Part shown: piece by piece, positions 53,029 through 62,108 of the stretch
How the letters are laid out: each line of letters opens with the position of its first letter
Numbering within the stretch: position 1 is the stretch's first letter
From: Candidatus Paracaedibacter acanthamoebae
GTDB taxonomy: Bacteria > Pseudomonadota > Alphaproteobacteria > Paracaedibacterales > Paracaedibacteraceae
DNA length: 64,000 nt
Reading direction: 5' to 3'
NCBI RefSeq assembly: GCF_000742835.1
Contig: NZ_CP008941.1
Span: 1,507,001-1,571,000, forward strand
Program-made: the position numbers and the translations under genes
Notes under the pieces: model-generated
The model's database searches: none
What the model was told of the DNA's origin: nothing
The model's input: only the letters and a program-made list of their open reading frames with translations

Positions 53029-53333
53029 AAATACCGTTTTCAAAATAATTGAATTGGAATAGGAGAAGGATTTTTCCCTTATGTATATTTGTAGAGATTT
53101 AAAATTACACTGACTGTTACCCGTTTATTATTGATGAGATTTTTGCCAGTTTAAGCATGAACCTATTTATTTTAATGCCCCAGTGCCTCTTTATGCATAT
53201 GGGAAAATTTTAAAAAATAACTCAATTTGTTCACTCTATAAAACTGGATATAACCGGGCCTTAAAGAGAGTACAAGTATAGCTCAGTCATCTTATTCTTG
53301 CTGCTTTTACCGCTACTAGATTGGATTAAACAC
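53029..53333. other. 305-bp region without recognised features
   Basis: AT-rich, with no frame of note on either strand and no clear hairpin. Confidence 0.35.
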
Positions 53334-53588
53334 CTAGAACCAACGCTGCTGTTTAAATTTCGCTAAACATGACTGTGTGAAATTAGAATCTACGCGGTTG
53401 TCTCTCTTTTGCAATAAGACCTTTTCAGCATTCCCTGAAGCATTTGTCTTAATTTCATAGACTTCTAAATTGCAATTTGGATAATTCGACTTATAACTAA
53501 TTGGCCTGGCGTGTACGTAGAGCCCGTTCTCGGACAACATTAGTTCCGCTTTAATTATTGTAGTTGTCATATGTAGGGTTTGAGCCAC
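53334..53588 (-). CDS. 84-residue hypothetical protein
   Basis: The protein (MAQTLHMTTTIIKAELMLSE at the start) has mixed beta-type composition, with no signal peptide or membrane segment. Its segment SENGLYVHARPISY is encoded by one arm of a 25-bp inverted repeat; the other arm (53726-53750) encodes ENGLYVHARPNAR on the plus strand. The gene may be a fragment of a family whose pieces have been duplicated here. A start at the ATG coding for residue 7 is equally possible. Confidence 0.4.
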   Translation of the reverse strand: MAQTLHMTTTIIKAELMLSENGLYVHARPISYKSNYPNCNLEVYEIKTNASGNAEKVLLQKRDNRVDSNFTQSCLAKFKQQRWF

Positions 53589-53750
53589 ATAATATATGGT
53601 ATGAGAATTATTTGATTATTCCTGTATATGGGACATACTTTAAAAGTTTCACAGAGCTTTGAATAAACATGCGAATTCGGTAAGTGTTTGTTTTATTTGT
53701 TTTTTCGGAGATATTATTCGAAAATGGGCTCTACGTACACGCCAGGCCAA
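53501..53750. repeat. 25-bp perfect inverted repeat, arms 200 bp apart
   Basis: The left arm 53501-53525 (TTGGCCTGGCGTGTACGTAG and AGCCC) and the right arm 53726-53750 are exact complements. Both arms encode ENGLYVHARP on opposite strands. It is too long to be chance and suggests an inverted duplication of a coding fragment or the ends of an unknown small element. Confidence 0.7.
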
Positions 53751-54198
53751 ATGCGCGTCTATTTTAGATTGTTAGAAAGAGATCTTTATAAAAAAGCGCC
53801 CATTCCTCTGTGAGCCGCAGAAAATAAAGTGTTCCCAGAGTTTTTTAAATCCTTATGATAATTTTTCACACAAATCCTGGCATAATACCTAATTCCATTA
53901 CTGTATGTCTAGATTCTTCACTATGCTATCCCTCTGTTTTTTGTTACAGGCATCCATAAGTCATTAGAGGAATAGAAAAGAAGAGCAATTTTATCTAAAT
54001 TTCTCATTTTAAGTACTATTCAATCTCTCCCTTCATAGCTCTATGTATCTCTTGCCTTAATTCTGGGGAGCTCGTTAACGGTTGTAATCTTAAAAAACTC
54101 TTTTGACTTCAAATATGTTTGCTTCTTTCCTTTAAAAAATACATTATCTATTAATTATTTTCTGACAAAATAGATTTAACGACAGAAAGGGAGAAAGA
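53751..54198. other. 448-bp intergenic region
   Basis: AT-rich, with no gene recognised. GAAAGGGAGAAAGA precedes the ATG at 54199 as a good ribosome binding site. Promoter not assigned. Confidence 0.35.
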
Positions 54199-54729
54199 AT
54201 GAATTCTTTATTATGCTGCTATTTTCCGACGAAGGTTATTTTTGTTGATGATAGTTCGAGTATCCTGCGAAGTTTGGCACCTATTCTCGATCACAATATA
54301 GCTACTTATGGTTTCTTTGATAATCCTTATAAAGCCTTGGAATTCGTTAACAGTTTTCAGGGTATTGATTTTTTGCCTTCTGCTTTCCCTAGCCGAGAGC
54401 AGAAAAGTGATGAAATCTACAAAGCTATTTTTTCACCACAGCGTTATGAAGAAGTCTCAAGTGTCATTGTAGACTATGAAATGCCAAGTATGAAAGGACT
54501 AGAGTTCTGCGAAAAGCTTCAAAATCCTTACATCCGTAAAATCTTATACACAGGCGTTGCTGATGAGAAAGTAGCAATTGAAGCTTTCAATAAAGGACTT
54601 ATTGACGGATATATCCGCAAACAAGATGAAAGCGACGACCCGTCTCTCATTCTCAATAATTTTATCCGTCAAAGTCAGCTAAAATACTTTAAGACTTTAA
54701 CTGATGTCTCCTATGGAACCTATTCTTAA
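54199..54729 (+). CDS. Response regulator, receiver part of a split gene
   Basis: 176 residues. The receiver motifs are present: VIFVDDSSSILRSL (acidic pair), SVIVDYEMPSMKGLEFCEKL (phospho-acceptor Asp about residue 98), KILYTGVADEKVAIEAF (Thr) and DGYIRKQDE (Lys). An insert of about 35 residues separates the second strand from the Asp. The type with Y/LTGxADEKxA is known from response regulators of intracellular bacteria, where a C-terminal domain of about 170 residues follows. Here the frame stops at YGTYS and that domain is in the overlapping next frame, so the gene is probably frameshifted near 54705-54729. No sensor kinase is near. Confidence 0.7.
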   Translation: MNSLLCCYFPTKVIFVDDSSSILRSLAPILDHNIATYGFFDNPYKALEFVNSFQGIDFLPSAFPSREQKSDEIYKAIFSPQRYEEVSSVIVDYEMPSMKGLEFCEKLQNPYIRKILYTGVADEKVAIEAFNKGLIDGYIRKQDESDDPSLILNNFIRQSQLKYFKTLTDVSYGTYS

Positions 54730-55213
54730 GAATAAAAAAAGTATTGAATATGATGATTATCGGGACGCTCCTGTCTATGATCCCACTTTTAATAAGTATT
54801 TTAATGAATTGTTAGAAAAAAATAACATTAGTGAATATTATTTTAATGAATCCATTAATGGTTTTATCTTCCTGACGCCTAAAGGAAAATTAAGTGCCCT
54901 TTTTACTGTTTCAGAAGAAATCTTTGAAGGTCTACACTGGCAATTTATTGGCGACCTTGAAAAAGAAGCGGCTACAAACAAACAAATTTCCTCCTCTTTT
55001 ATTAAAGAGTTAGAAGAAAACCGTAAACTGCTTTGCTTCCCATTTTATGGTAATGACCAACATCCTCTTCCCGAAGAATGGGAGAAATACGCCTATCCTT
55101 TAGAAATTCTGCAGGGAGAAAATATCTATTATATAGCTTATGCTCGCGATATTGACTATATTGATCCCGTCGAGATTTATTCTTTTGAGAAATATCAAAG
55201 AAAAAAGAAATAA
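54704..55213 (+). CDS. C-terminal domain of the split response regulator
   Basis: 169 codons, starting inside the receiver frame (26 bp overlap, next frame). Contents: PTFNKYFNELLEKNNISEYY, NESINGFIFLTPKGKLSALF, VSEEIFEGLHWQFIGDL and ENIYYIAYARDIDYIDP. This is a globular alpha/beta domain that I associate with the C-terminus of the receiver protein above. It may be made separately by reinitiation or ribosomal slippage, or the pair may be a pseudogene. A strong terminator follows at 55266. Confidence 0.6.
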   Translation: MSPMEPILKNKKSIEYDDYRDAPVYDPTFNKYFNELLEKNNISEYYFNESINGFIFLTPKGKLSALFTVSEEIFEGLHWQFIGDLEKEAATNKQISSSFIKELEENRKLLCFPFYGNDQHPLPEEWEKYAYPLEILQGENIYYIAYARDIDYIDPVEIYSFEKYQRKKK

Positions 55214-55265
55214 TTGATTCCTAACGTTATGGTAAACTAGATATTGTACAGGATATAAGCAGACT

Positions 55266-55305
55266 AAGCTTAGGTGTTTGATTACACCTAAGCTTTCTTT
55301 TTTAA
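55266..55305 (+). terminator. Rho-independent terminator of the response regulator gene
   Basis: AAGCTTAGGTGT, loop TTGATT, ACACCTAAGCTT, then TCTTTTTT. It lies about 50 bp after the stop at 55213. Confidence 0.85.
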
Positions 55306-55376
55306 AATCGCTTAGAGGTGGTTCCCAATGGTTAGACAAGAAAGCAGCAAAGATAAGCTATAGCCATGGTTAAAAA

Positions 55377-56225
55377 TTATGCTGCTAATTTCATTGGTGA
55401 AGAGCGTATTCTCTTCAGATTCTTAATATATACTTCATCAGGTGATTGTCCGTCAAAGCTGGAATGGGGCCTGGTTAAATTATAGTGACTTATCCACGAA
55501 GAAATTTCCGATTTGGCTTCAAGTCCATTACTAAAATGATAAAGATAAACACATTCATATTTCAACGAACGCCATAGCCTCTCCACAAAAACATTATCCA
55601 TCCACCGTCCTTTGCCATCCATGGAGATCTTGATCTGATGGCTTTTGAGAATAGCTGTAAACAAAAAACTCGTGAATTGACTCCCTTGATCTGTATTGAA
55701 GATCTCCGGTACCCCATAGAGATGGATTGCCTCTTCCAAAGCCTCACAACAAAACTCAACGTCCAAGGTATTAGAAAGTCTCCACGATAAGACTTTGCGG
55801 CTAAACCAGTCCATAATCACCACCAGATACAGAAATCCTCGTTTGATGGGAATATAAGTTATGTCTGTACACCAAACCTGGTTAGACCTATTGACCTCAA
55901 GTCCTTTGAGAAGATAGGGATAAACTTTATGGTCAGGGTGAGGAGCGCTCGTCTTAGGAGATTGATAAATCGCTTCCAATCCCATCAGGCGCATTAACCG
56001 TCGAATACGCTTACGTCCAACACAATAACCTGTACGAATTAGATGGCGCACCATTTGACGAGAGCCATAATAAGGCGTCTTCAGAAATTGTTCGTCAATC
56101 AGACCCATCAAAGTCAGGTTTAAAGGATTTTCTCCTTTTGGCTCATAATACCAGCTGGAGCGACTGAGGATTAAAAGCTGGCATTGGTGCGAAAGACTTA
56201 GGGTCTTGTTGTGAGGATCGATCAT
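55377..56225 (-). CDS. IS3-family transposase OrfB
   Basis: 282 residues. HTH_21 region (YYGSRQMVRHLIRTGYCVGR), then the rve integrase core with the three catalytic residues in VWCTDITYIPIKRGFLYLVV, FNTDQGSQFTSFLF and FVERLWRSLKYECVYLY. The protein looks complete. Its ATG overlaps the orfA stop (ATGA), as in other IS3 elements, where a -1 frameshift makes the OrfAB transposase. Because orfA has an early stop, that fusion protein cannot be made at full length. Confidence 0.9.
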   Translation of the reverse strand: MIDPHNKTLSLSHQCQLLILSRSSWYYEPKGENPLNLTLMGLIDEQFLKTPYYGSRQMVRHLIRTGYCVGRKRIRRLMRLMGLEAIYQSPKTSAPHPDHKVYPYLLKGLEVNRSNQVWCTDITYIPIKRGFLYLVVIMDWFSRKVLSWRLSNTLDVEFCCEALEEAIHLYGVPEIFNTDQGSQFTSFLFTAILKSHQIKISMDGKGRWMDNVFVERLWRSLKYECVYLYHFSNGLEAKSEISSWISHYNLTRPHSSFDGQSPDEVYIKNLKRIRSSPMKLAA

Positions 56226-56530
56226 TTCTTTCCTCCGAGCAGTCCCAATCGTCTGGAGGCAGTCTCTAAAAAATCTTTCTCCACCGTTAATTGGCCAATT
56301 TTGGCATGAAGTTCTTTGATGTCATTTATATGATTGGCTTCCTGAATCGCTTATTTTCCTGAAAAGATTTCACTCATTCGGGCGAGCGCTTCTCTTTTCC
56401 AGTGGTGAATTAAGGTTGAATGAACGCCAAACCGAGCCGATAATTCAGCAATTGTGGTGTCCTCTCGGATCGCCGCTAACGCCACTTGTGCTTTAAAGTC
56501 GGCACTGTGATTTTTTCGTATTCCACTCAT
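56222..56530 (-). pseudogene. IS3-family OrfA with a premature stop
   Basis: The frame reads MSGIRKNHSADFKAQVALAA, ELSARFGVHSTLIHHWKREA and stops at codon 60 (TAA, 56351-56353). After the stop it continues in frame with the leucine zipper (NDIKELHAKIGQLTVEKDF) to TGA at 56222. The HTH is intact, but the nonsense codon separates it from the zipper, so the element is probably immobile. Confidence 0.8.
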
Positions 56531-56592
56531 TTTTCTAGTCCTTTTTTATTGAGGACTATAGCTTAACATACTGTCCGATTTCTAGGGTCCAC

Positions 56593-56824
56593 CTCTCTAT
56601 TCGTTCAACCATTGCTTCTGCCATTAAGTGTTTTGAATACTTGCCAGAATCAGAGGCGTATTTTTCAATCCGGCAATGGGTACTCAATCCTCAAAAGTCT
56701 GGCATTTTGTTTTTGAGTTGTTCACCGGAACAGCGCTCAAGCTTAAGACCGCTCTTATCAGGATGGTTGAGGGCAACCAAAGCGGCACTCTCCCGAGGAG
56801 AAGGAGCTCAACAGAGGCTCTGGT
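56593..56824 (+). pseudogene. Middle part of a second TraD-like coupling protein gene
   Basis: Reads SIRSTIASAIKCFEYLPESE, AYFSIRQWVLNPQKSGILFL and ends GEGAQQRLW, matching residues about 340-415 of the TraD protein at 44533 (KNPFSIRQWVEQEDHQGEWL). The 5' part is lost at the IS3 end and the 3' part continues behind the IS21 element at 59271. The protein sequence differs clearly from the intact TraD, so it comes from a different transfer element. Confidence 0.85.
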
Positions 56825-56915
56825 TATGCAACGACAAAAATTAAGACCGGAGAGCGTCAGAAATTATGACCGGTGATAGAGGTTACTTAGTCGTCATAAA
56901 AATTCTCCTTTTAAG

Positions 56916-57662
56916 TTATTTATTGTGCCGGCAATGGGTGCGCCTGTAACTTTCTGACACAATCTCAATAATCGTGGCATGATGAACCAAACGGTCAATG
57001 GCAGCCACGGTCATCGTTGTGTCAGCAAAAATGCTATCCCATTCGCTAAAAGGTTGATTGGCTGTCACAATGAGGCTGCCTGATTCATAGCGATGCGCAA
57101 TTAACTCAAACAGAACATGGGTTTCCGCTTCATCTTTACGGACGTAGCCAATATCATCCAGAATAAGGACTTGGTAACTGTCCATCTTGGCTAACGTTTG
57201 AGGCAAACACAATTGTTGACGTGCGGCTTGAAGTTTCTGGACCAAGGCAGTGGTAGAGGTCAACAAGACACGGATCCCTCTTTCAATCAACCCATAAGCA
57301 ATAGCTGCTGCTAAATGGGTTTTCCCCACGCCGCTTGGTCCAAAAATCAATAGATTTTCCTTGTTGTTAACCCAGGCCGTATTATCGGCCAGATCTTGGA
57401 TTTTTGCTTTGTTCAGAGTTGGAGCATGACTAAAATCAAAGGTTGACAAAGCCTTACCGGCAGGGAGTTGGGCCTGCTTTAAGTTTCGCTTGAGCTTTTT
57501 TTGCAAACGGGCGTCAATCTCATGCTCGCATAAAATGGCAAGATAGCGGTCAGGAGGCCAATTCTCTTCAAGGGCTTGCCGAGCAAATGGTTCCCATAAA
57601 TTCCTTATGGTTGCAAGCCGGAGTTCCTTGAGCAGAAGAGGCAGTTTGGCAAAGTCATGCAT
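56916..57662 (-). CDS. istB: IS21-family ATP-binding protein IstB
   Basis: 248 residues, normal length. N-terminal helical domain (LPLLLKELRLATIRNLWEPF), then an AAA+ ATPase with P-loop NLLIFGPSGVGKTHLAAAIA, Walker B YQVLILDDIGYVRKDEAE and sensor VTANQPFSEWDSIF. IstB helps IstA choose and join target DNA. It overlaps istA by 8 bp. No break is seen. Confidence 0.9.
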   Translation of the reverse strand: MHDFAKLPLLLKELRLATIRNLWEPFARQALEENWPPDRYLAILCEHEIDARLQKKLKRNLKQAQLPAGKALSTFDFSHAPTLNKAKIQDLADNTAWVNNKENLLIFGPSGVGKTHLAAAIAYGLIERGIRVLLTSTTALVQKLQAARQQLCLPQTLAKMDSYQVLILDDIGYVRKDEAETHVLFELIAHRYESGSLIVTANQPFSEWDSIFADTTMTVAAIDRLVHHATIIEIVSESYRRTHCRHNK

Positions 57663-59190
57663 GAGCTATCTCCCTTCCTAAGGACGATAGAAGCTGATTA
57701 TAGCAAGCTAAGGCCTGCTGAGGGATAGCCAGATAAGGGATCGGTAAAGGCTTGGTTATCTTTCCATAACGATTTTGCAAGGCGCCTAAATGAGGAACTT
57801 GACCCTTTTGGAGAAGGCTTAAAACTTGATGCCCTAAGTCTTCTTCACACTTATAATCGGCCGCCAGTTTAAGAATTCCCACCATAAGCTTACACGCTTG
57901 GCGGCTAACACATAAGTGATCAAGCAATTGCCATATTTGGCGATAAACAGGGGACGGTAATACCTCATCTCGCAGCATACTGTACCGAAAGGCTTGGGGC
58001 TTGCAGGATAAACTGTTAATCAAATGCCTATAATTGATACAATATTGGCGTTTGCCAGAAATTGTTTGAAGACGGGGCAGCTCAAGGGTGAGCTCACTGC
58101 CAAGATAACAGACCAGATGATCGAGATACAGGTGGATACGTAACCGCTGACCAATAAGACGAGACGGCACACTATAAACAACGTTTTTGACAAAGATAGT
58201 GCTGGAAGTTGTCACCCGGGCTGTGGTTTCTTCATAATCAATGGTCCGGTAGTGGGGTAATGGCTTGAGTCGTGTTTTTTCTTCATCAATTTGCTTTTGA
58301 TGGTATCGATTATGGCGATTCACGACAGACTGAAGAAAGGACTGATAGGAGACAATCGACTCAAAGTCACTCGACCCTCTTAAAGTCAATGTTTGAGCAA
58401 TACGGCGCTTCAAATGGCCATGGGGTCCTTCAATACTACCATTCTCATGGCTTTTTCCTAAATTGTTACGGGTCGGTGTCATCGTGTAATGCTGGCACAA
58501 TTGCTCATACTTCGTCGTAAAGTTTCGTTGTGTTTGGTCAGATAAATTCTTGTACGCCGCTGATAAGCTATCTGTTCGATGCTCTTGTGGACATCCGCCT
58601 AAACGCCAAAGAGCATTTTGCAATCCCTGAGATAAGGCCTGAAAACTTTCACCTCCTTGAACTGCTTGGATAAAAGACCAACCACTGTAAGCTAAGCGGA
58701 AATGATAGAGAAGATGCTTAAAAGGCTTGCCTTGAATGGTCACTTGGAAAGTCTTAGGGGTCGTAAAATCCGATAAGCCTTGACGTCCAGGTTGATGGAT
58801 CTGGCGAAAGATGATTTCTTTATCAGGCCCCTCTAAAGCTCGCCACTGTTGCAGAAGTCTTTGTAAAGTTCTCAAATTCCTTGACGAATAATTGCCGGGA
58901 TAAAGGTCCTGGAGATGCTCCAATAAAATGATCGCCGATAAAAATGGCGTTTTTTGAATTAATGGCGTAATAATGTCATCCCAAATGTCAGAAAAAATAT
59001 GAGTCCCAGGTTTCCTCCCTCTTTTGCTTGCTTGAGACGGTAATATTCCTTGTTTTTCTAATCTTCTGCCCGTTCTTTCGCTGAATCCCGCTTTAGCTGC
59101 TGAAAGCTTTTGCGTATGTGCTGATTTTCTTGTTTGCATGTATAGCCTATATTGATGGTCGGTTATTGTTTTTCCAGGCATTGGAACCAC
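57655..59190 (-). CDS. istA: IS21-family transposase IstA
   Basis: 511 residues, normal for the family. N-terminal HTH (AAKAGFSERTGRRLEKQGIL), integrase core with DFTTPKTFQVTIQGKPFKHL (first Asp), RTDSLSAAYKNLSD (second) and ENGSIEGPHGHLKRRIAQTL (Glu), and a C-terminal beta domain. The catalytic residues are present, so the element may be mobile. Confidence 0.9.
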   Translation of the reverse strand: MVPMPGKTITDHQYRLYMQTRKSAHTQKLSAAKAGFSERTGRRLEKQGILPSQASKRGRKPGTHIFSDIWDDIITPLIQKTPFLSAIILLEHLQDLYPGNYSSRNLRTLQRLLQQWRALEGPDKEIIFRQIHQPGRQGLSDFTTPKTFQVTIQGKPFKHLLYHFRLAYSGWSFIQAVQGGESFQALSQGLQNALWRLGGCPQEHRTDSLSAAYKNLSDQTQRNFTTKYEQLCQHYTMTPTRNNLGKSHENGSIEGPHGHLKRRIAQTLTLRGSSDFESIVSYQSFLQSVVNRHNRYHQKQIDEEKTRLKPLPHYRTIDYEETTARVTTSSTIFVKNVVYSVPSRLIGQRLRIHLYLDHLVCYLGSELTLELPRLQTISGKRQYCINYRHLINSLSCKPQAFRYSMLRDEVLPSPVYRQIWQLLDHLCVSRQACKLMVGILKLAADYKCEEDLGHQVLSLLQKGQVPHLGALQNRYGKITKPLPIPYLAIPQQALACYNQLLSSLGREIAHA

Positions 59191-59270
59191 GCTTTTTAAG
59201 GTCCTTTGCCTCCTTTATAAACCGGACTCTATTTCTGACGCTATGCGGCTATATTATCTGACGTTGTATA

Positions 59271-59722
59271 TCTGGTTTTTTATTGACGAATTATCCTCCC
59301 TGAACAAGCTTCCTTCCTTACCTAATGCTATGGCCGAAGTCCGTAAATATGGCGGGTGTTTTGTCTTAGGCCTCCAAAGTTTATCTCAATTAGATGAGCT
59401 CTATGGTACCCATATGGCTCGTAGTATCTGTGGGCTGATAGGAACAAAGCTTGTTTTTCGCTCGCCTGACGCCTATACGGCTAAATGGCTGTGCGAGTTT
59501 TTAGGGGAGCAAGAAATCATTGAGCATTCAGAAAGTATTTCTTTTGGAGCTCATCAAATGAGAGATGGTGTAAGCTTGGTCGAACAGCGAAGAAATAAAA
59601 CAGTTATTCCATATACAGATATTTTAAACCTCCCCAATCTTCAGGCCTACCTAAAGCTTCCTTGTGACTTGCCTATAACTAAATTGAAGTTTCAATATCA
59701 AACTTTTAAGTCGACTAGGTGA
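59271..59722 (+). pseudogene. C-terminal part of the second TraD-like coupling protein gene
   Basis: Reads WFFIDELSSLNKLPSLPNAM, KYGGCFVLGLQSLSQLDELY, GLIGTKLVFRSPDAYTAKWL, SFGAHQMRDGVSLVEQRRNK and ends at 59722. This covers Walker B to the C-terminus and joins the fragment 56593-56824. An ATG at 59243 inside the IS21 end lets it be read as a separate frame, but without the P-loop it cannot work as an ATPase. Confidence 0.85.
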
Positions 59723-59744
59723 GGTTCTAAACTTATGAAAGAAC

Positions 59745-62108
59745 TCAAGCTCCATTATAACCCACATACCACATTGGTTTGGGTAAAATTAAACCGGATT
59801 GAGGGACAGGTAGATAAGCCTTTTTGCCTCTAAGCTCTTCCGATATATTTTTTAAAATTTGGTTGGAAGGTCGCCTCTCTAATACGCCTTTTATAATCAT
59901 TTCAAGGCATAGTTCTTGTGCTTCAGGAGCAGAATATAAATTAAAGGCTTTATTTAATAATATATCTGTATGCTGAAATAATCCTTGCTCAGCTACTTGC
60001 TCAATTGAGGGTAGAAAAGGTACTAGGATATCGTTAATAGCATCAGCTGGGCCGTAATTAAAGGACGGCGGAAATTGCTGCGTAAAATTCAAAAGAAGAT
60101 CCCTTTGCGTTAAGGGAAGGGGTTGTAATGCCTTAACCAAGAGATCCCAATCATCACAATTATGCTCGCCTTTTAGGTCTGCGTAGCAGACACTATCGTA
60201 TATAGCCTTAACACAATTAAAAAGATGATTTAAGTCTTGTAAATGGTAACGCTTTAAATCTTCCACAAATTCAGAGAGATATGGTTCTATATTTTCAGGG
60301 TCTATATTTATACTACGTAAGCTGTCATACACTTTATGATATAAGAAAATAGCATCTTTCCATTGCGTGCAATCTAAGAAATGTTGAGATTTTAAAAAAC
60401 TTTCAAATATAACTAATTTGCATTTTACACTAAGTTGTTCAGTGAGATAATCTCCATTTTCTATAGAAAATTCAGGCTTATACTCAGTACCATATATATC
60501 CTTAGCCAATATCTCTGCATTTTGATAATTAGTAGGGTTTAATAGGGAAGAGAGAGTTCTTATAAGCGAAGATAAAGAATTAAGGTCTGCTGGATTAAAT
60601 GCATAACCTAGAATGAGGCGAAGATGGATTATAATCTCTGCTTGATGGTCTGCATAAGCAATCTCTCCTAAGGCTCTTTCAGCCTCCTCCTTCTTTCCTT
60701 GTAAAGTTACCTCGTTAATAATTCCCTGAAAAAATTCATTATCATCATCATTTAAACTTATAGCTGGATATCGAACGGATTGTACTGAGATGGGTTCCCA
60801 CATATCTTCCTGTTTTACAAGTTGATATTCGTTGTGAATCCCTAGCTTTTGTAATAATGAATATACGGTCTCTAAAGGATTTGTGCTGAAAGGGGGGGGA
60901 GTTGGCAAGGAATGAGACACCTCCCTTGCATCAATACTTAACCTCTCCATTTGTATACCAAGGGGGTCCAATTGATTTAGAGGATTTATGGTATGATGTA
61001 CTAATCTAAGAGCATTCCCCATAGATTTTATCCCACCATCAGGGATTACCACATAGGCAAGAAGATAAACCGTATTTGGGTAATTTCTTAAAACTGTTCT
61101 TATATAATCTGCTGTTTGTTTTTGTAAAGTGGAACCTTGGCGTTCAATATTTCTGAGGCGAGAATTTATAGTTGCATAAATATCTTTATGCATAACCTTT
61201 TCAAGGCTTGGGGTGGTATCATAGTACTTAGAATCCGAAATAAAGAGAGCATCTGGCCTGACATAAACTCCATCAAAACCATTGTCGCTTCCGCCACCAT
61301 ATTTAGCATCCTTTTTACAAAAACCAAGCCATTGCATTGTTATGTCAGCAGCTAACTCACCTATACGTCCTTTTTCATTTTTTTCAAAATAGCTTGTTTT
61401 ATAAAGTTGGAGGTTTGAACTATTTGAAGAATCAGTAAAATAGTAGTTGGCTTGCAAGAATTGATTGCGCGATTTTGTCCTTTCCGCTGATTGATTCAAA
61501 AATTTGCTCGTTTCATCTGGGTTGAGAGGGTGAGGAAAAGGATCATCGGAGCGCCATAGATAATATAGTGAAGTAAGAGAGGGCCTTGTTTCGTCTTTTA
61601 TATTAGAGAGGTCTATATCTATTTTGCTTCTTCTGGGGGCACTTAAGACTTTTCCATTACATCGCACTACCTTAGAAAGACTTGACGTTAATTTATAGGG
61701 GCTTAGATCAACGGTAGCTTCTAAAATACTATCTTGATAGGAAAAGTTTATATTAAACCAATTTTCAAACACTAAAGTATTCTCATAAGTGCTATAAGGG
61801 TAATCAGATGGAATAGAAAAATAAGTGATACTCCGTTGATATAATTTATTTTCCTCCGTTATAGGATTACCGAGCCCATCTAGAAATTGTTGAGAATTTG
61901 TATCAAAAAAAACTATCCGTATATGGCGATTAAGCTGGACGGAGGTAGAGGCGACTGAAGGAATAGGATCGGGATTTTGGCTACCTAGATTAACAGGAAA
62001 ATCCACAATATCTATATCGGCAATAATGACTGAAAAACAGGGAGAGGCCCACACAATCAGCATGGCGGACAAGTAATACTTAAAATTTCCAAAAAGGCAT
62101 CTCGACAT
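59745..62108 (-). CDS. Secreted protein with a PD-(D/E)XK-nuclease-like motif
   Basis: 787 residues. Signal peptide in YYLSAMLIVWASPCFS. Residues about 240-330 carry the order of a PD-(D/E)XK nuclease core: KGRIGELAADITMQWLGF (E251), GGGSDNGFDGVYVRPDALF (D279) and SDSKYY (D292, K294), followed by helices with conserved-looking basic residues. A similar GxDNGFD...K pattern is seen in contact-dependent toxin nucleases. The rest (about 30-230 beta-rich, 400-787 helical) is not recognised. Convergent with the TraD-like fragment, 22 bp apart. It may act on nucleic acid of a host or competitor, which is inference. Confidence 0.65.
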   Translation of the reverse strand: MSRCLFGNFKYYLSAMLIVWASPCFSVIIADIDIVDFPVNLGSQNPDPIPSVASTSVQLNRHIRIVFFDTNSQQFLDGLGNPITEENKLYQRSITYFSIPSDYPYSTYENTLVFENWFNINFSYQDSILEATVDLSPYKLTSSLSKVVRCNGKVLSAPRRSKIDIDLSNIKDETRPSLTSLYYLWRSDDPFPHPLNPDETSKFLNQSAERTKSRNQFLQANYYFTDSSNSSNLQLYKTSYFEKNEKGRIGELAADITMQWLGFCKKDAKYGGGSDNGFDGVYVRPDALFISDSKYYDTTPSLEKVMHKDIYATINSRLRNIERQGSTLQKQTADYIRTVLRNYPNTVYLLAYVVIPDGGIKSMGNALRLVHHTINPLNQLDPLGIQMERLSIDAREVSHSLPTPPPFSTNPLETVYSLLQKLGIHNEYQLVKQEDMWEPISVQSVRYPAISLNDDDNEFFQGIINEVTLQGKKEEAERALGEIAYADHQAEIIIHLRLILGYAFNPADLNSLSSLIRTLSSLLNPTNYQNAEILAKDIYGTEYKPEFSIENGDYLTEQLSVKCKLVIFESFLKSQHFLDCTQWKDAIFLYHKVYDSLRSINIDPENIEPYLSEFVEDLKRYHLQDLNHLFNCVKAIYDSVCYADLKGEHNCDDWDLLVKALQPLPLTQRDLLLNFTQQFPPSFNYGPADAINDILVPFLPSIEQVAEQGLFQHTDILLNKAFNLYSAPEAQELCLEMIIKGVLERRPSNQILKNISEELRGKKAYLPVPQSGLILPKPMWYVGYNGA

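Larger units (their letters stand above)
55318..56592 (-). mobile_element. IS3-family insertion sequence
   Basis: About 1.27 kb. The ends are imperfect inverted repeats: TGGTTCCCAATGGTTAGACA (55318) and, on the other strand, TGGACCCTAGAAATCGGACA (from 56592). It encodes orfA and orfB with the usual overlapping start. It has replaced the first part of the TraD-like gene that continues at 56593. No target duplication is seen, so a deletion probably accompanied the insertion. Confidence 0.75.
56825..59270 (-). mobile_element. IS21-family insertion sequence with 6-bp target duplication
   Basis: 2446 bp. The ends begin TATGCAACGACAAAA (56825) and, on the other strand, TATACAACGTCAGAT (59270), with further repeated GCGTCAGAAAT blocks as usual for IS21. 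Target TCTGGT is duplicated at 56819-56824 and 59271-59276. Removing the element and one copy restores the TraD-like reading frame exactly (RLW then FFIDELSS). Contains istA and istB. Confidence 0.9.
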
